Source: Myceligenerans salitolerans (GTDB lineage Bacteria > Actinomycetota > Actinomycetes > Actinomycetales > Cellulomonadaceae). Taken from it: DNA of 64,000 nucleotides. The notes beneath the pieces are model-generated. The model was not told where the DNA came from, did not search any database, and saw only the letters and a list, made by a program, of their open reading frames with translations. A program made the position numbers and the translations under genes. Numbering within the stretch: position 1 is the stretch's first letter; every line of letters begins with the position of its first letter. The stretch spans positions 936,580-1,000,579 of the forward strand of contig NZ_JAFMPK010000047.1 in NCBI RefSeq assembly GCF_017349295.1. The letters run 5' to 3'. This document shows positions 18,810 to 26,963 of this stretch, in pieces.

Positions 18810-19538
18810 GTGGAGAACCCCATCGACATCCAGCACAGAGGCGGTCACGTCGACTACCACGAGGGCTGGGACCTGCAGCGCCGCACCCATGAAGCCGTCC
18901 GCACCGGAGACGCGCCCGAGACCCTCTTCCTCCTGCAGCACGCCTCGGTGTACACCGCCGGGCGTCGCACCAACCGCTCCGAGTACCCCACGGACGGCAC
19001 CGAGGTGATCGACGTCGATCGCGGCGGCAAGATCACGTGGCACGGCCCCGGCCAGATCGTGGCGTACCCCATCGTGAAACTGGCGCAGGCGTTCGACGTC
19101 GTCGGCTACATCCGTACGCTCGAGGCCGCCGTGATGGACGTGTGCGGGCAGCTCGGCGTCGAGACGATCCGCGTCGAGGGGCGCTCGGGCGTGTGGGTCG
19201 CCGCCGATGATCCCGCCGCCCTCCCCGCGGGCGTGGTCCCCCGCCGCGAGCGCAAGGTCTGTGCCATCGGGGCACGGGTCGCGAAGGGTGTCACCATGCA
19301 CGGCCTCGCCCTGAACTGCGACCCGGACCTGGCGGCTTTCGACCTGATCGTGCCCTGTGGCATCGAGGACGCCGACGTGACGTCCCTGTCGGCCGAGCTG
19401 GGCCGTGACGTCACGGTCGCCGAGGTCCTGCCGCTGATCGAGGACGCCCTGGTCCGGCACCTGACGCCGCTGCTGGCCGCGCCGGGCGCCTCCACGCCCG
19501 GGAACACCGTCACCACCGGCGCGGTTGCCGCTTCGTAG
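18810..19538 (+). CDS. lipB: octanoyl-[acyl carrier protein]:protein N-octanoyltransferase
   Basis: 242 aa from GTG 18810. LipB moves octanoate from acyl carrier protein to lipoyl domains, the first step of lipoate assembly. The catalytic pair is present: Lys149 in [10 protein letters not shown] and Cys183 in [13 protein letters not shown]. The [19 protein letters not shown] block is the family's substrate-binding signature. Length is normal for actinobacteria. An upstream in-frame extension exists, but the -10 box and position favour the GTG as a leaderless start. lipA follows after ~150 bp. The target lipoyl domains include SucB encoded in this window. Confidence 0.93.
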   Translation: MENPIDIQHRGGHVDYHEGWDLQRRTHEAVRTGDAPETLFLLQHASVYTAGRRTNRSEYPTDGTEVIDVDRGGKITWHGPGQIVAYPIVKLAQAFDVVGYIRTLEAAVMDVCGQLGVETIRVEGRSGVWVAADDPAALPAGVVPRRERKVCAIGARVAKGVTMHGLALNCDPDLAAFDLIVPCGIEDADVTSLSAELGRDVTVAEVLPLIEDALVRHLTPLLAAPGASTPGNTVTTGAVAAS

Positions 19539-19648
19539 GAGGTCGCGCGGCACGGGCAGCTGTGCGCGTGATGCCGCCGGGACGACGGGGTGACCAACCC
19601 CACGCACGGGCGGGCCGTCACCACGACCGCCGTCGTACACGAACGCCG

Positions 19649-19690
19649 TAGGCTGGCCAGGAGAACCCTGACCTGGGAGGGGAAGACAGC
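19649..19690 (+). promoter_or_regulatory. lipA promoter and ribosome binding site
   Basis: TAGGCT at 19649-19654 is a -10 candidate. It is followed by a short leader carrying GGGAGGGGAAG just before the GTG start at 19691. lipA may therefore have its own promoter in addition to read-through from lipB. Confidence 0.4.
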
Positions 19691-20695
19691 GTGACCATCG
19701 CACCCGAGGGACGCCGCATGCTCCGCGTCGAAGCGCGCAACGCGGCGACCCCCATCGAGAAGAAGCCCGAGTGGATCAAGACCCGGGCCACGATGGGACC
19801 CGAGTACCGCGACATGAAGGGCCTGGTCAAGGGCGAGGGCCTGCACACGGTGTGCGAGGAGGCGGGCTGTCCCAACATCTTCGAGTGTTGGGAGGACCGG
19901 GAGGCGACGTTCCTCATCGGCGGCGACCAGTGCACGCGCCGCTGCGACTTCTGCCAGATCGACACGGGCAAGCCGGCCGAGTTCGACCGCGACGAGCCGC
20001 GCCGCGTGGCCGAGTCGGTTCGCACGATGGGGCTCAAGTACTCGACGGTGACGGGGGTCGCGCGAGACGACCTGCCCGACGGCGGAGCCTGGCTGTACGC
20101 CGAGACGGTGCGCCAGATCCACGCGCTGAACCCGGGCACGGGCGTCGAGCTGCTCATCCCCGACTTCAACGCGATCCCCGAGCTGCTGGACGAGGTGAAC
20201 GAGTCCCGTCCCGAGGTGCTCGCGCACAACGTGGAGACGGTCCCGCGCATCTTCAAGCAGATCCGCCCGGCCTTCCGCTACGAGCGGTCGCTGTCGGTGC
20301 TGACGCGGGCGCGCGAGGCCGGCCTGGTGACGAAGTCGAACCTGATCCTCGGGATGGGCGAGACCATCGACGAGGTCAAGCAGGCCCTCGTGGACCTGCA
20401 CGACGCGGGCTGCGACCTCATCACCATCACCCAGTACCTGCGTCCGTCGGTGCGGCACCACCCGGTGGAGCGGTGGGTGCGCCCGGAGGAGTTCGTGGAG
20501 CTCAGCGAGTTCGCCGAGGAGACCGGCTTCCTGGGCGTGATGGCGGGGCCGCTGGTGCGGTCGTCCTACCGTGCGGGCCGGCTGTGGGGGCAGGCCATGA
20601 CGAAGAAGGGCCGCGAGATCCCCGAGGCGCTCAAGCACCTGGGCGAGCCGACGACGGCCCGTCAGGAGGCGGCGAGCCTGCTGGCGCCGCGCTGA
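19691..20695 (+). CDS. lipA: lipoyl synthase (radical SAM)
   Basis: 334 aa from GTG 19691 with a strong purine-rich ribosome binding site. LipA inserts two sulfurs into protein-bound octanoyl groups. Both iron-sulfur cluster motifs are intact: the auxiliary cluster [12 protein letters not shown] (Cx4Cx5C) and the radical SAM cluster CTRRCDFC (Cx3Cx2C). The C-terminal RSSYRAG supplies the conserved serine that ligates the auxiliary cluster. Together with LipB it completes endogenous lipoylation of the 2-oxoacid dehydrogenase E2. Confidence 0.96.
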   Translation: MTIAPEGRRMLRVEARNAATPIEKKPEWIKTRATMGPEYRDMKGLVKGEGLHTVCEEAGCPNIFECWEDREATFLIGGDQCTRRCDFCQIDTGKPAEFDRDEPRRVAESVRTMGLKYSTVTGVARDDLPDGGAWLYAETVRQIHALNPGTGVELLIPDFNAIPELLDEVNESRPEVLAHNVETVPRIFKQIRPAFRYERSLSVLTRAREAGLVTKSNLILGMGETIDEVKQALVDLHDAGCDLITITQYLRPSVRHHPVERWVRPEEFVELSEFAEETGFLGVMAGPLVRSSYRAGRLWGQAMTKKGREIPEALKHLGEPTTARQEAASLLAPR

Positions 20696-20724
20696 ACGGA
20701 CGTCGCGGGGAGACTCCCGGCGCG

Positions 20725-20760
20725 GGCGGCGGGTACGGGCTTCGGCCGGCGCCCGCCGCC
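20725..20760 (+). terminator. probable lipA terminator hairpin
   Basis: A 9-bp GC stem (20725-20733 with 20752-20760) lies just after the lipA stop and before the DUF4191 promoter. The 18-nt loop can form a smaller hairpin. There is no T-run, which is usual for high-GC actinobacteria. Confidence 0.45.
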
Positions 20761-20803
20761 TCGTGGTTCACCGGGGCCGTCCCAGGCCCCACGACGACGC
20801 AAG

Positions 20804-20809
20804 TAGAAT
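20804..20809 (+). promoter_or_regulatory. -10 box upstream of the DUF4191 gene
   Basis: TAGAAT lies 8 nt before the ATG at 20818, and no ribosome binding site lies between. This suggests a leaderless transcript. Confidence 0.5.
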
Positions 20810-20817
20810 CGGATTCC

Positions 20818-21549
20818 ATGGCCCGTTCGAACTCCGGAGACAGCACGCGCGCAGGCGCGGACGGCTCCAAGAAGCCCAAGAAGCAGCGCTGGTACCACCA
20901 GGTGTGGGCCGTCTACAAGATGACCCACAAGCAGGATCCGTCGGTGACGTGGATCATGCTGGGCGTCTTCGTGGCGATCGTGCTCCTGGCCGAGGTGATC
21001 GGCCTGCTGTGGGGCCACCCGATCTACATGCTGATCGTGGGCATCCCGTTCGGCCTGCTCGGCGCGATGTTCGTGCTGTCGCGCAGGGCGGAGAAGGCCG
21101 CCTACACGCAGATCCAGGGCCAGCCGGGTGCCGCGCGGGCGGCGCTCGGCACGGTGCGCGGCGGCTGGACGTTCGAGGACGAGCCGGTCGCCGTCGACCC
21201 GCGCAACCAGGACTTCGTGTTCCGCGGTGTGGGTCGCGCCGGCGTGGTTCTCGTGTCCGAGGGCCCCTCGCATCGCGTGCGCAAGCTGCTCGACAAGGAG
21301 TACAAGCGCACCGCCCGCGTGCTGCCGAACGTGCCGGTCACCACCATCCAGTGCGGCGACGAGGAGGGCCAGGTCCCGCTCACGAAGCTGACCCGTTCCG
21401 TGACCAAGTTGAAGAAGCGGCTGACGAGGTCCGAGGTGACGGAGGTCGGCAAGCGTCTCAAGGCGCTCGGTGGTGCGCGACTGCCCATCCCGAAGGGCAT
21501 CGATCCCACTCGCATGCGGCCGGACCGCAAGGCGATGCGTGGCCGCTGA
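20818..21549 (+). CDS. DUF4191 family membrane protein
   Basis: 243 aa. A basic N-terminal tail (KKPKKQRWYHQVWAVYKMTHKQDP) precedes two transmembrane helices (about 43-60 and 66-86). A cytoplasmic C-terminal domain rich in Lys/Arg follows (GRAGVVLVSEGPSHRVRKLL). It is the counterpart of M. tuberculosis Rv2219, found between lipA and glnA1 across actinobacteria; that synteny is recalled. The function is unknown. The small-helix topology and basic tail suggest a cytoplasmic-membrane protein of the envelope. Confidence 0.82.
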   Translation: MARSNSGDSTRAGADGSKKPKKQRWYHQVWAVYKMTHKQDPSVTWIMLGVFVAIVLLAEVIGLLWGHPIYMLIVGIPFGLLGAMFVLSRRAEKAAYTQIQGQPGAARAALGTVRGGWTFEDEPVAVDPRNQDFVFRGVGRAGVVLVSEGPSHRVRKLLDKEYKRTARVLPNVPVTTIQCGDEEGQVPLTKLTRSVTKLKKRLTRSEVTEVGKRLKALGGARLPIPKGIDPTRMRPDRKAMRGR

Positions 21550-21563
21550 TCCCGCCACGTCGT

Positions 21564-21596
21564 GACGAAGGCGCTCCCCGAGGGAGCGCCTTCGTC
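21564..21596 (+). terminator. terminator after the DUF4191 gene
   Basis: A 15-bp perfect stem (64-78 with 82-96 in the 21500s) with a 3-nt loop begins 15 bp after the stop codon. It separates the lipB-lipA-DUF4191 group from glnA1. Confidence 0.85.
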
Positions 21597-21720
21597 GTGC
21601 GCCGGAACATCCGTCCAGCGGACACCGCGGAGACGGCGGTGCGAGTTCTGGCAATGTAAGAGCCGCTGACGCAAGCCCGACCTACCCTTCTCCCGGGAGT
21701 TACACACCCGAGAGCCGGGC

Positions 21721-21757
21721 GTAACGTAGCGGCAACAATCAGTAACCCGAGAGAAAC
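21721..21757 (+). promoter_or_regulatory. candidate GlnR-type nitrogen box upstream of glnA1
   Basis: The sequence reads GTAAC-N6-GCAAC-N5-GTAAC-N6-GAAAC. Two half-boxes therefore match the actinobacterial GlnR consensus GTNAC-N6-GAAAC, about 90 bp before the glnA1 start. GlnR control of glnA is established in Streptomyces and mycobacteria. Here it is inferred from the motif only, and the middle spacing is 5 rather than 6. Confidence 0.6.
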
Positions 21758-21844
21758 CGCGGAACCATAGGTTCGGGTGGATCCGTGCGCGGTCATCCGG
21801 ACGGTCACTCTCCCGAACGTCATCCAGCGAGCCAAGGAGCGCAG

Positions 21845-23269
21845 ATGTTCAGCAACGCCGAGGAGGCAATCGCCTTCACCCGCAACGAGGGGGTGGAGTT
21901 CGTCGACGTCCGGTTCATCGACCTGCCGGGCGTGACGCAGCACTTCAACATCCCCGTCGCGCAGTTCAACGAGGACGCCTTCACCGACGGCCTCATGTTC
22001 GACGGTTCCTCGATCCGCGGGTTCCAGGCGATCCACGAGTCCGACATGAAGCTCGTGCCGGACGTGGGCACGGCGTTCGTGGACCCGTTCCGCAAGGCCA
22101 AGACGCTGGTCATGAACTTCTCGATCGTGGACCCGTTCACGAACGAGCCCTACGCCCGTGACCCGCGCAACATCGCGGCGAAGGCCGAGGCGTACCTGCG
22201 CTCCACGGGGATCGCGGACACCGCGTACTTCGGTCCCGAGGCGGAGTTCTACATCTTCGACGACGTGAAGTTCGGGACGTCGCAGTCCGAGGGTTTCTAC
22301 CAGATCGACTCCGTCGAGGCCTGGTGGAACACCGGCCGCGACGAGGAGGGTGGCAACCTCGGGTACAAGACCCGCTACAAGGGCGGCTACTTCCCCACCT
22401 CGCCGGGTGACCGGTTCGCGGACCTGCGCGACGAGATGGTGACGACGCTCGGCCAGGTCGGCCTGTCCGTGGAGCGCGCGCACCACGAGGTCGGCACCGC
22501 CGGCCAGCAGGAGATCAACTACAAGTTCAACACCCTGCTGCACGCCGCCGACGACCTGATGAAGTTCAAGTACGTCATCAAGAACGTCGCTTTCAACGCC
22601 GGCAAGTCGGCCACGTTCATGCCGAAGCCGATCTTCGGCGACAACGGCTCGGGCATGCACTCGCACCAGTCCCTGTGGCTGGGCGGCGAGCCGCTGTTCT
22701 ACGACGAGAAGGGCTACGGCGGCCTGTCCGACACGGCCCGCTGGTACCTGGGCGGCATCCTCAAGCACGCGCCGTCGCTGCTGGCCTTCACGAACCCCTC
22801 GATGAACTCGTACCACCGTCTGGTGCCGGGCTTCGAGGCCCCCGTGAACCTGGTCTACTCGGCCCGTAACCGCTCCGCCTCCATCCGCGTGCCGATCACC
22901 GGCTCGTCCCCGAAGGCGAAGCGCATCGAGTTCCGCGCGCCGGACCCGTCGTCGAACCCGTACCTGGCTTTCTCCGCGATGCTGCTCGCGGGCCTGGACG
23001 GCATCAAGAACAAGATCGAGCCGCCGGCGCCGGTCGACAAGGACCTGTACGAGCTGCCCCCCGAGGAGCACGCGCTCATCCCGCAGGTCCCGACCTCGCT
23101 GCCCGAGGTGCTCGACGCGCTCGAGGCCGACCACGAGTTCCTCACCGCCGGTGACGTGTTCTCCGAGGACCTCATCTCGACCTGGATCGACTACAAGCGC
23201 GAGAACGAGGTGGACCCGATCCGCCTGCGGCCGCACCCGCACGAGTTCGAGCTGTACTACGACATCTGA
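21845..23269 (+). CDS. glnA1: type I glutamine synthetase, adenylylation-regulated
   Basis: 474 aa. ATG 21845 is preceded by AAGGAGCGCAG; a longer open frame upstream lacks support. It makes glutamine from glutamate, ammonia and ATP in the cytoplasm as a dodecamer. The N-terminal latch/beta-grasp region includes [12 protein letters not shown]. The catalytic block [10 protein letters not shown], the ATP-binding [18 protein letters not shown] and NRSASIRVP are all present. The C-terminal DLYELPPEE carries the conserved tyrosine that GlnE adenylylates. glnE is encoded 12.6 kb downstream, so activity is expected to be controlled by adenylylation as well as by the candidate GlnR box. Confidence 0.96.
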   Translation: MFSNAEEAIAFTRNEGVEFVDVRFIDLPGVTQHFNIPVAQFNEDAFTDGLMFDGSSIRGFQAIHESDMKLVPDVGTAFVDPFRKAKTLVMNFSIVDPFTNEPYARDPRNIAAKAEAYLRSTGIADTAYFGPEAEFYIFDDVKFGTSQSEGFYQIDSVEAWWNTGRDEEGGNLGYKTRYKGGYFPTSPGDRFADLRDEMVTTLGQVGLSVERAHHEVGTAGQQEINYKFNTLLHAADDLMKFKYVIKNVAFNAGKSATFMPKPIFGDNGSGMHSHQSLWLGGEPLFYDEKGYGGLSDTARWYLGGILKHAPSLLAFTNPSMNSYHRLVPGFEAPVNLVYSARNRSASIRVPITGSSPKAKRIEFRAPDPSSNPYLAFSAMLLAGLDGIKNKIEPPAPVDKDLYELPPEEHALIPQVPTSLPEVLDALEADHEFLTAGDVFSEDLISTWIDYKRENEVDPIRLRPHPHEFELYYDI

Positions 23270-23323
23270 GCCTGATCGGCTGGATTCCGGGCTTCACGGC
23301 GCCTCCGGGTGCCCGTAGTCCAT

Positions 23324-23379
23324 GAAGAGTCCACGCGAGTCGCGAGCACCTTTCCGGTGGCGGCACGCGTGGACTCTTC
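23324..23379 (+). terminator. long hairpin after glnA1
   Basis: A 14-bp perfect inverted repeat (23324-23337 and 23366-23379) with a 28-nt interior lies about 55 bp after glnA1. The interior itself holds a short CACC/GGTG stem. It is most simply the glnA1 terminator. Confidence 0.6.
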
Positions 23380-23410
23380 CGTGTCCGGCCCGCTTGGCTA
23401 TCCTCACGGC

Positions 23411-23665
23411 GTGAACACGGAGATCGCTCGGCTGGTGCGCTCATGGGGTCCACGGGTGTGGCCGGACATCTGGCGGCCGGTCCGGGAGACCGGCGACCGC
23501 ACGACGCTGTTGGACCGCATCCGCACGGTGCTCGACGCCGACGCCTGAGAGGCTGCGTACGACGTCATCAGCAGCGCCCTCACGCTCCGCGACCCCGAAG
23601 GGACGGACGCCGAGACGTTCCTGCCCCATGTCGACGGCGACGTGGCCTGGTGGCGATCGACGTGA
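23411..23665 (+). pseudogene. small gene interrupted by an in-frame TGA
   Basis: A GTG at 23411 sits 6 nt after a good -10 box (TATCCT, 23399-23404), a leaderless arrangement. It opens a 45-codon frame (VNTEIARLVRSWGPRVWPDI...) ending in TGA at 23546-23548. The same frame then continues for 38 coding-like codons (EAAYDVISSALTLRDPEGTD...VAWWRST) to a second TGA at 23663-23665. The two parts read as one ~84-codon protein broken by a nonsense codon, or as the remnant of a larger gene. The family was not recognised. Selenocysteine is unlikely, since no hairpin or known selenoprotein context is seen. Confidence 0.4.
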
Positions 23666-24000
23666 CCGAGAGCGCCGCCTCGACGACCTCAGCCGAGGAA
23701 CAGATCACCAGTGACCACGCCTTCGGCGACCCACCCACCATGATCGTCCAACGACGCAACGCCGACACGTCCACCATGCCATCCGACAACCACAACCAGA
23801 CCCGGTCGCCACGATGCCCACGACAGCGGACCCTCCAGAAGCCACGACAGCCCTGGAATGTCGCTATAGCGGAGCCACCGGAAGGCCCACCTGTGCGTGC
23901 TCACAGTGGAGCCAAGAACTTGCAGCGAGGTCGAGTCCTGGCCTACTTTACTCATCAGTCACGATAATTGAGGCGAGTCGAGCGGTGGAGGTTATCCCGG
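23666..24000. other. gene-poor degenerate stretch
   Basis: These ~335 bp follow the interrupted gene. GC is lower than in flanking genes and no frame has convincing coding character on either strand. It probably holds decayed DNA plus the promoter of the MazG-like gene. A GGAGG-type ribosome binding site lies about 12 bp before the ATG at 24001. Confidence 0.4.
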
Positions 24001-24297
24001 ATGGGAAAGAATGCTGGCCCGTACAGTATCGGTAGTGAATCGTGGCCCGGCGCGAGTCGAATTATCGAGGAGTGCGGTGAGCTTCTCCAGGTGCTGGGCA
24101 AGTTGATTGGCTCCGGTGGCTCGACCGCGCATTGGGACGGGACGGATCTTGGTGAACGTCTTGCCGATGAGATCAGTGATACACGAGCTGCGCTCGACTA
24201 TTTCATCTCTGCGAATAATCTTCCGGCAGATGTGATCGACGAGCGGACGGCTCGCAAGCGTGCCCAGTATGAGAAGTGGCACGAAGCAAATCAGTGA
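24001..24297 (+). CDS. small MazG-like nucleotide pyrophosphohydrolase
   Basis: 98 aa from ATG 24001. The alpha-helical MazG/all-alpha NTP pyrophosphatase signature EExxE(n)ExxD is visible as EECGELLQ, then ADEISDTRAAL. This family hydrolyses NTPs or dNTPs to NMP plus pyrophosphate using Mg2+. The substrate cannot be assigned. Its 3' end overlaps the convergent HTH-TPR gene by 7 bp. Codon use and GC are lower than in the backbone genes, which fits an acquired cassette. Confidence 0.65.
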   Translation: MGKNAGPYSIGSESWPGASRIIEECGELLQVLGKLIGSGGSTAHWDGTDLGERLADEISDTRAALDYFISANNLPADVIDERTARKRAQYEKWHEANQ

Positions 24298-25505
24298 CCC
24301 CGTTGCTTTGATGTCGCATCGAGGGCGGTGCGGATCTTCGGGCGAATATTGCGCATGGCGGCCGCGTCCAGATGGTTGGTCTTGGCGAGAAAAAGTGCCA
24401 GCTGCCTGGTGGTGCGATTCGAGGAGACCGGGCTGGCCAGTATCCGGCTTGCCGCGTCTGCTGCTTCTTCGAGCCGGTTGAGCTTGATGTACAGCCGGGA
24501 CAGCATCCCGAGATAGAGCGCAGCATCACAGGTGTCACTGGCCGTGGTGAGAGAGATGGCTTGTCGCAGATTCTGTTCGGCGAGCGAGAACTCGCGGACA
24601 TCCTTGTAGGCGATGCCGGCGTTGCCGAACATCTCGACCCGTGACCAGTACGCCGTGGGCGTGCGCAGTGCGGGGGCGTCAGCGCCGATGCCGCTGCTTG
24701 CCTCCAGGAGGCGGTGGACACGGGTGCGGTCGCCGCGAAGGGCTTCGGCACGTGCCTGCCTGCTGAGGAGCATGGACTTGAGGATGTCGGGCATTCGCGG
24801 GTGAAGTTGGAGTGCCGCCACAGCATGGGCGGCGCCCTCGTTGGGTTGATCGAGCCATGTGGCTTTCATGCTCATGAGTGCCCGGAATTGACCCACGAGT
24901 CTGACGTCGCCGCTCTCGTGCGCGGCCTGCAACGCGACATCGTAGTAGTGGGCGGCCAGCCGATGGCGTTGAAGGTCGTAGTAGGCGTATCCGGCGAGAG
25001 CTGAAAGCTCCGCGAACGCCGCTATGGTGCGCGGCACCCCTTCTTCCCTGACGAGTGGCGACGTCAAACTCACTTCGCGTGCCAGTGCATTGGCAAGAGA
25101 GTTCCCACCTCGTTCGCGCTCCAACGCCGCGAACTTCTCTGTTGTCCGGTGGATTCTCCCCCAGAGACTCGTGTGCTTGCCCTTCACGTGCACAGCGGCC
25201 GGCTGGCGCGTCGATGCGGACCGTTCTGCATTCCCTGGTTCCAGGTTTTCGCCCAGCCCGACAAGGAATGAAGGAATCCCGAGCACGTGGACGATCCTGA
25301 TTGCCTCGTCCAGATGAAGAGGTCGCGCCCCATTGACGATCTTGTTCATCGTCGGACGGGAATAGTCCAGGACGTGCGCCACGTCGGCCTGATTCCAGCC
25401 GGGAAGGACGCCGATCTTGGCGAGTACTGACCGTAGGTCGAAGCGTTGCAGATCCTGACCCACGTCTGGCCGAAACCAGAAATCGTGCGGCACAACCTTC
25501 GTCAT
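24291..25505 (-). CDS. XRE-type HTH regulator with TPR-like helical repeats
   Basis: 404 aa, ATG start. The N-terminal helix-turn-helix (about 36-82, WNQADVAHVLDYSRPTMNKIVNGARPL) is followed by ~300 residues of TPR-like helix pairs (ALAGYAYYDLQRHRLAAHYYDVALQAA; NAGIAYKDVREFSLAEQNLRQAISL). Regulators of this build sense a ligand or peptide with the repeats. It faces away from the truncated HAD gene across a 121-bp gap that holds a TTCGAAC repeat. The downstream cassette (HAD, small genes, glycine-rich-domain-like protein, phosphotransferase) and the MazG-like gene are probably its regulon, which is inference from position. Confidence 0.75.
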   Translation of the reverse strand: MTKVVPHDFWFRPDVGQDLQRFDLRSVLAKIGVLPGWNQADVAHVLDYSRPTMNKIVNGARPLHLDEAIRIVHVLGIPSFLVGLGENLEPGNAERSASTRQPAAVHVKGKHTSLWGRIHRTTEKFAALERERGGNSLANALAREVSLTSPLVREEGVPRTIAAFAELSALAGYAYYDLQRHRLAAHYYDVALQAAHESGDVRLVGQFRALMSMKATWLDQPNEGAAHAVAALQLHPRMPDILKSMLLSRQARAEALRGDRTRVHRLLEASSGIGADAPALRTPTAYWSRVEMFGNAGIAYKDVREFSLAEQNLRQAISLTTASDTCDAALYLGMLSRLYIKLNRLEEAADAASRILASPVSSNRTTRQLALFLAKTNHLDAAAMRNIRPKIRTALDATSKQRGH

Positions 25506-25527
25506 GGCAAGCCATCCTACAAATTCT

Positions 25528-25542
25528 GTTCGAACTTCGAAC
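25528..25542. promoter_or_regulatory. candidate operator of the HTH-TPR regulator
   Basis: GTTCGAACTTCGAAC contains a perfect 8-bp palindrome (GTTCGAAC) and a repeated TTCGAAC, 22 bp before the regulator start. It is the only clear repeat in the divergent promoter region. Confidence 0.45.
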
Positions 25543-25626
25543 TCTGCATCGACGAGTAGGCGATTCGGGTTCCAGTCTGGGTGTGCCGAACACGGCGGCG
25601 GTACGGATCACCAGAGAGGCACTCCC

Positions 25627-25914
25627 GTGAGAACCCAACCCATCATGACAGCCGGCCCTACAGCGGATGTGGTGTTCGTCGACATCGAGGGCACCCTCAT
25701 CCAGAAAGGCACCGACACCGTATCCGCACCGACGCGCCGCGCGGTCGCGGCAACGGTCGCGAAGGGCGTCACGGTCGCGCTGGCCACGCAGCGTCCGCTG
25801 GTCGACGCCCTGCCCATCGCTGAACACCTACGCCTGCACAAGGGCGGCTACATCTTCGCGTCGAACGGAGCGCTCGGGCCGGTGCGGACCCGCGGCGGGA
25901 CGGAGACACGATGA
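25627..25914 (+). pseudogene. truncated HAD hydrolase (N-terminal third only)
   Basis: 95 aa from GTG 25627, preceded by AGAGAGG. It begins like a Cof-type HAD phosphatase: motif I VFVDIEGTLI (DIEG instead of DxDG), then APTRRAVAATVAKGVTVALATQRPLVDAL and FASNGA. It stops after ~95 residues, whereas the family needs ~260. The cap and motifs III and IV are missing, so catalysis is unlikely. The stop overlaps the next ATG by 4 bp, so the fragment may still be translated and coupled to the downstream gene. Confidence 0.65.
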
Positions 25915-26189
25915 CCGTCTACCAGCGCGAGGACGACTTCACCGTCGAGACCACCCACGACCCCGCACGCCCCAGGACGCCGAAGCGAAGCCATCCGGCA
26001 CGGTGGCACGTGGGTGACCAGGTTCGGGTTGCCGACGGTCCCCGGATGTTGATCGGTGCGACCGGGACGGTCGTCGAGTTGGACGCGCCGGGCCCGTGGC
26101 CCATCCGCGTGCAGATCGATCGACGGGGGTTCAGCAGCGCGCTCCTGGCAGCTCACGAACTGGGGCCCGCCGATGAGGCCGGGTCATGA
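25911..26189 (+). CDS. small protein with an SH3/KOW-like beta segment
   Basis: 92 aa. ATG 25911 overlaps the preceding stop. The middle (WHVGDQVRVADGPRMLIGATGTVVELDAPGPWPIRVQID) has the alternating pattern of a small beta-barrel of KOW/SH3 type. No catalytic residues or membrane segment are visible. Family not recognised. It is translationally coupled both upstream and downstream within the mini-gene chain. Confidence 0.5.
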   Translation: MTVYQREDDFTVETTHDPARPRTPKRSHPARWHVGDQVRVADGPRMLIGATGTVVELDAPGPWPIRVQIDRRGFSSALLAAHELGPADEAGS

Positions 26190-26266
26190 CCTGGGTCCTG
26201 GTCGGCTACATCGTGGTCCTCGCTGTGTTGCTCGGTGCGCGGCAGGCAGCGCGCACACACCGGTGA
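26186..26266 (+). CDS. 26-residue single-membrane-helix peptide
   Basis: ATG 26186 overlaps the previous stop (ATGA). The peptide is MTWVLVGYIVVLAVLLGARQ plus a short basic tail (AARTHR): one membrane helix with a positive cytoplasmic end. Such mini-proteins are easily missed. The overlap and the clean hydrophobic pattern are the only support. Confidence 0.45.
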   Translation: MTWVLVGYIVVLAVLLGARQAARTHR

Positions 26267-26469
26267 GCAACGTCGACTCCGGCCTTCCGGACTTCCCATT
26301 CTTGCGGCCTGGCGTGCGCCCCCGGGACTCCCTGCACCTCCTGCACGACGCCAGGCCGCGAGCCCGCCACCTCTGGCGGGTGACGTGGGTCGGGGCTCAT
26401 GCCCCGAGCCCCGACCCACCCCACCACCACGACACGACACGACACCGAGATCCTTGGAGGACACGATGA
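26263..26469 (+). CDS. possible 68-residue coupled open frame
   Basis: GTG 26263 overlaps the mini-gene stop (GTGA) and the frame ends in an ATGA overlap with the next gene. The translation is His/Pro/Arg-rich with no recognised domain. A strong 14-bp hairpin lies inside it. It may simply be a leader/spacer that keeps coupling through the chain; a real protein is uncertain. Confidence 0.25.
   Translation: MSNVDSGLPDFPFLRPGVRPRDSLHLLHDARPRARHLWRVTWVGAHAPSPDPPHHHDTTRHRDPWRTR
26385..26419 (+). terminator. strong hairpin upstream of the glycine-rich-domain-like gene
   Basis: A 14-bp perfect stem (26385-26398 with 26406-26419) closes a 7-nt loop, 46 bp before the ATG at 26466. No T-run follows. 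It could attenuate transcription between the small genes and the downstream gene. Confidence 0.5.
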
Positions 26470-26927
26470 CCACCATCACCACCCCGATCCTGCGCGAGGG
26501 CCGTGAACTCATCGACCCCGACCTGTTCCAGACCCTGACCGACCGGGTCGCGGTCGAGCACGGTCACGACCCGGCGCTGGCCGGGCAGATCGTGGACCAG
26601 GCCCTGGCGTTCCTGGCCACCAGCGCCGCCCACGCCGGCCGTCCGCTGTCACCCTCACCGCTCGTCGACCACGGCTGGCACGAGTTCATCCTGCACACCC
26701 GCGACTACGCCGCCTTCTGTGACCGGGTCGCGGGCCGGTTCCTGCACCACGTGCCCACCGACCCCCACGACCCGGACGCCACCGGCCAGGCCGCGCACGA
26801 CACGCTCACCTACACCGTCGACACGATCAGCGCGGCCGGGTTCTGCGTGGACACCGACCTGTGGCCCACCGGCCACCACATCGAGTGCTCCCAGTGCCAC
26901 CAGGGCTGCACCAGCTCACCCGCCTGA
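26466..26927 (+). CDS. glycine-rich-domain-containing-protein-like, Cys-rich C-terminus
   Basis: 153 aa from ATG 26466, with TTGGAGG upstream. The core has the D-x-x-W-H signature VDHGWHEFILHTRDYAAFC, the pattern of GRDP-like proteins that I recall from actinobacteria. The C-terminus is Cys/His-rich (HHIECSQCHQGC, a Cx2Cx3C arrangement), possibly a metal site. No signal peptide is visible. The gene follows the coupled mini-genes and precedes the broken phosphotransferase by 36 bp. Similar gene sets (HTH, HAD, GRDP-like, phosphotransferase) recur in actinobacteria as far as I remember, but no function is known to me. Confidence 0.6.
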   Translation: MTTITTPILREGRELIDPDLFQTLTDRVAVEHGHDPALAGQIVDQALAFLATSAAHAGRPLSPSPLVDHGWHEFILHTRDYAAFCDRVAGRFLHHVPTDPHDPDATGQAAHDTLTYTVDTISAAGFCVDTDLWPTGHHIECSQCHQGCTSSPA

Positions 26928-26963
26928 CCCGACACCCACCCCGCCACCCTGAAGGAGATGCTG

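Noticed and set aside
23546-23548. Selenocysteine reading of the in-frame TGA
   Set aside because: No SECIS-like hairpin just downstream, no known selenoprotein motif and no sel genes seen.
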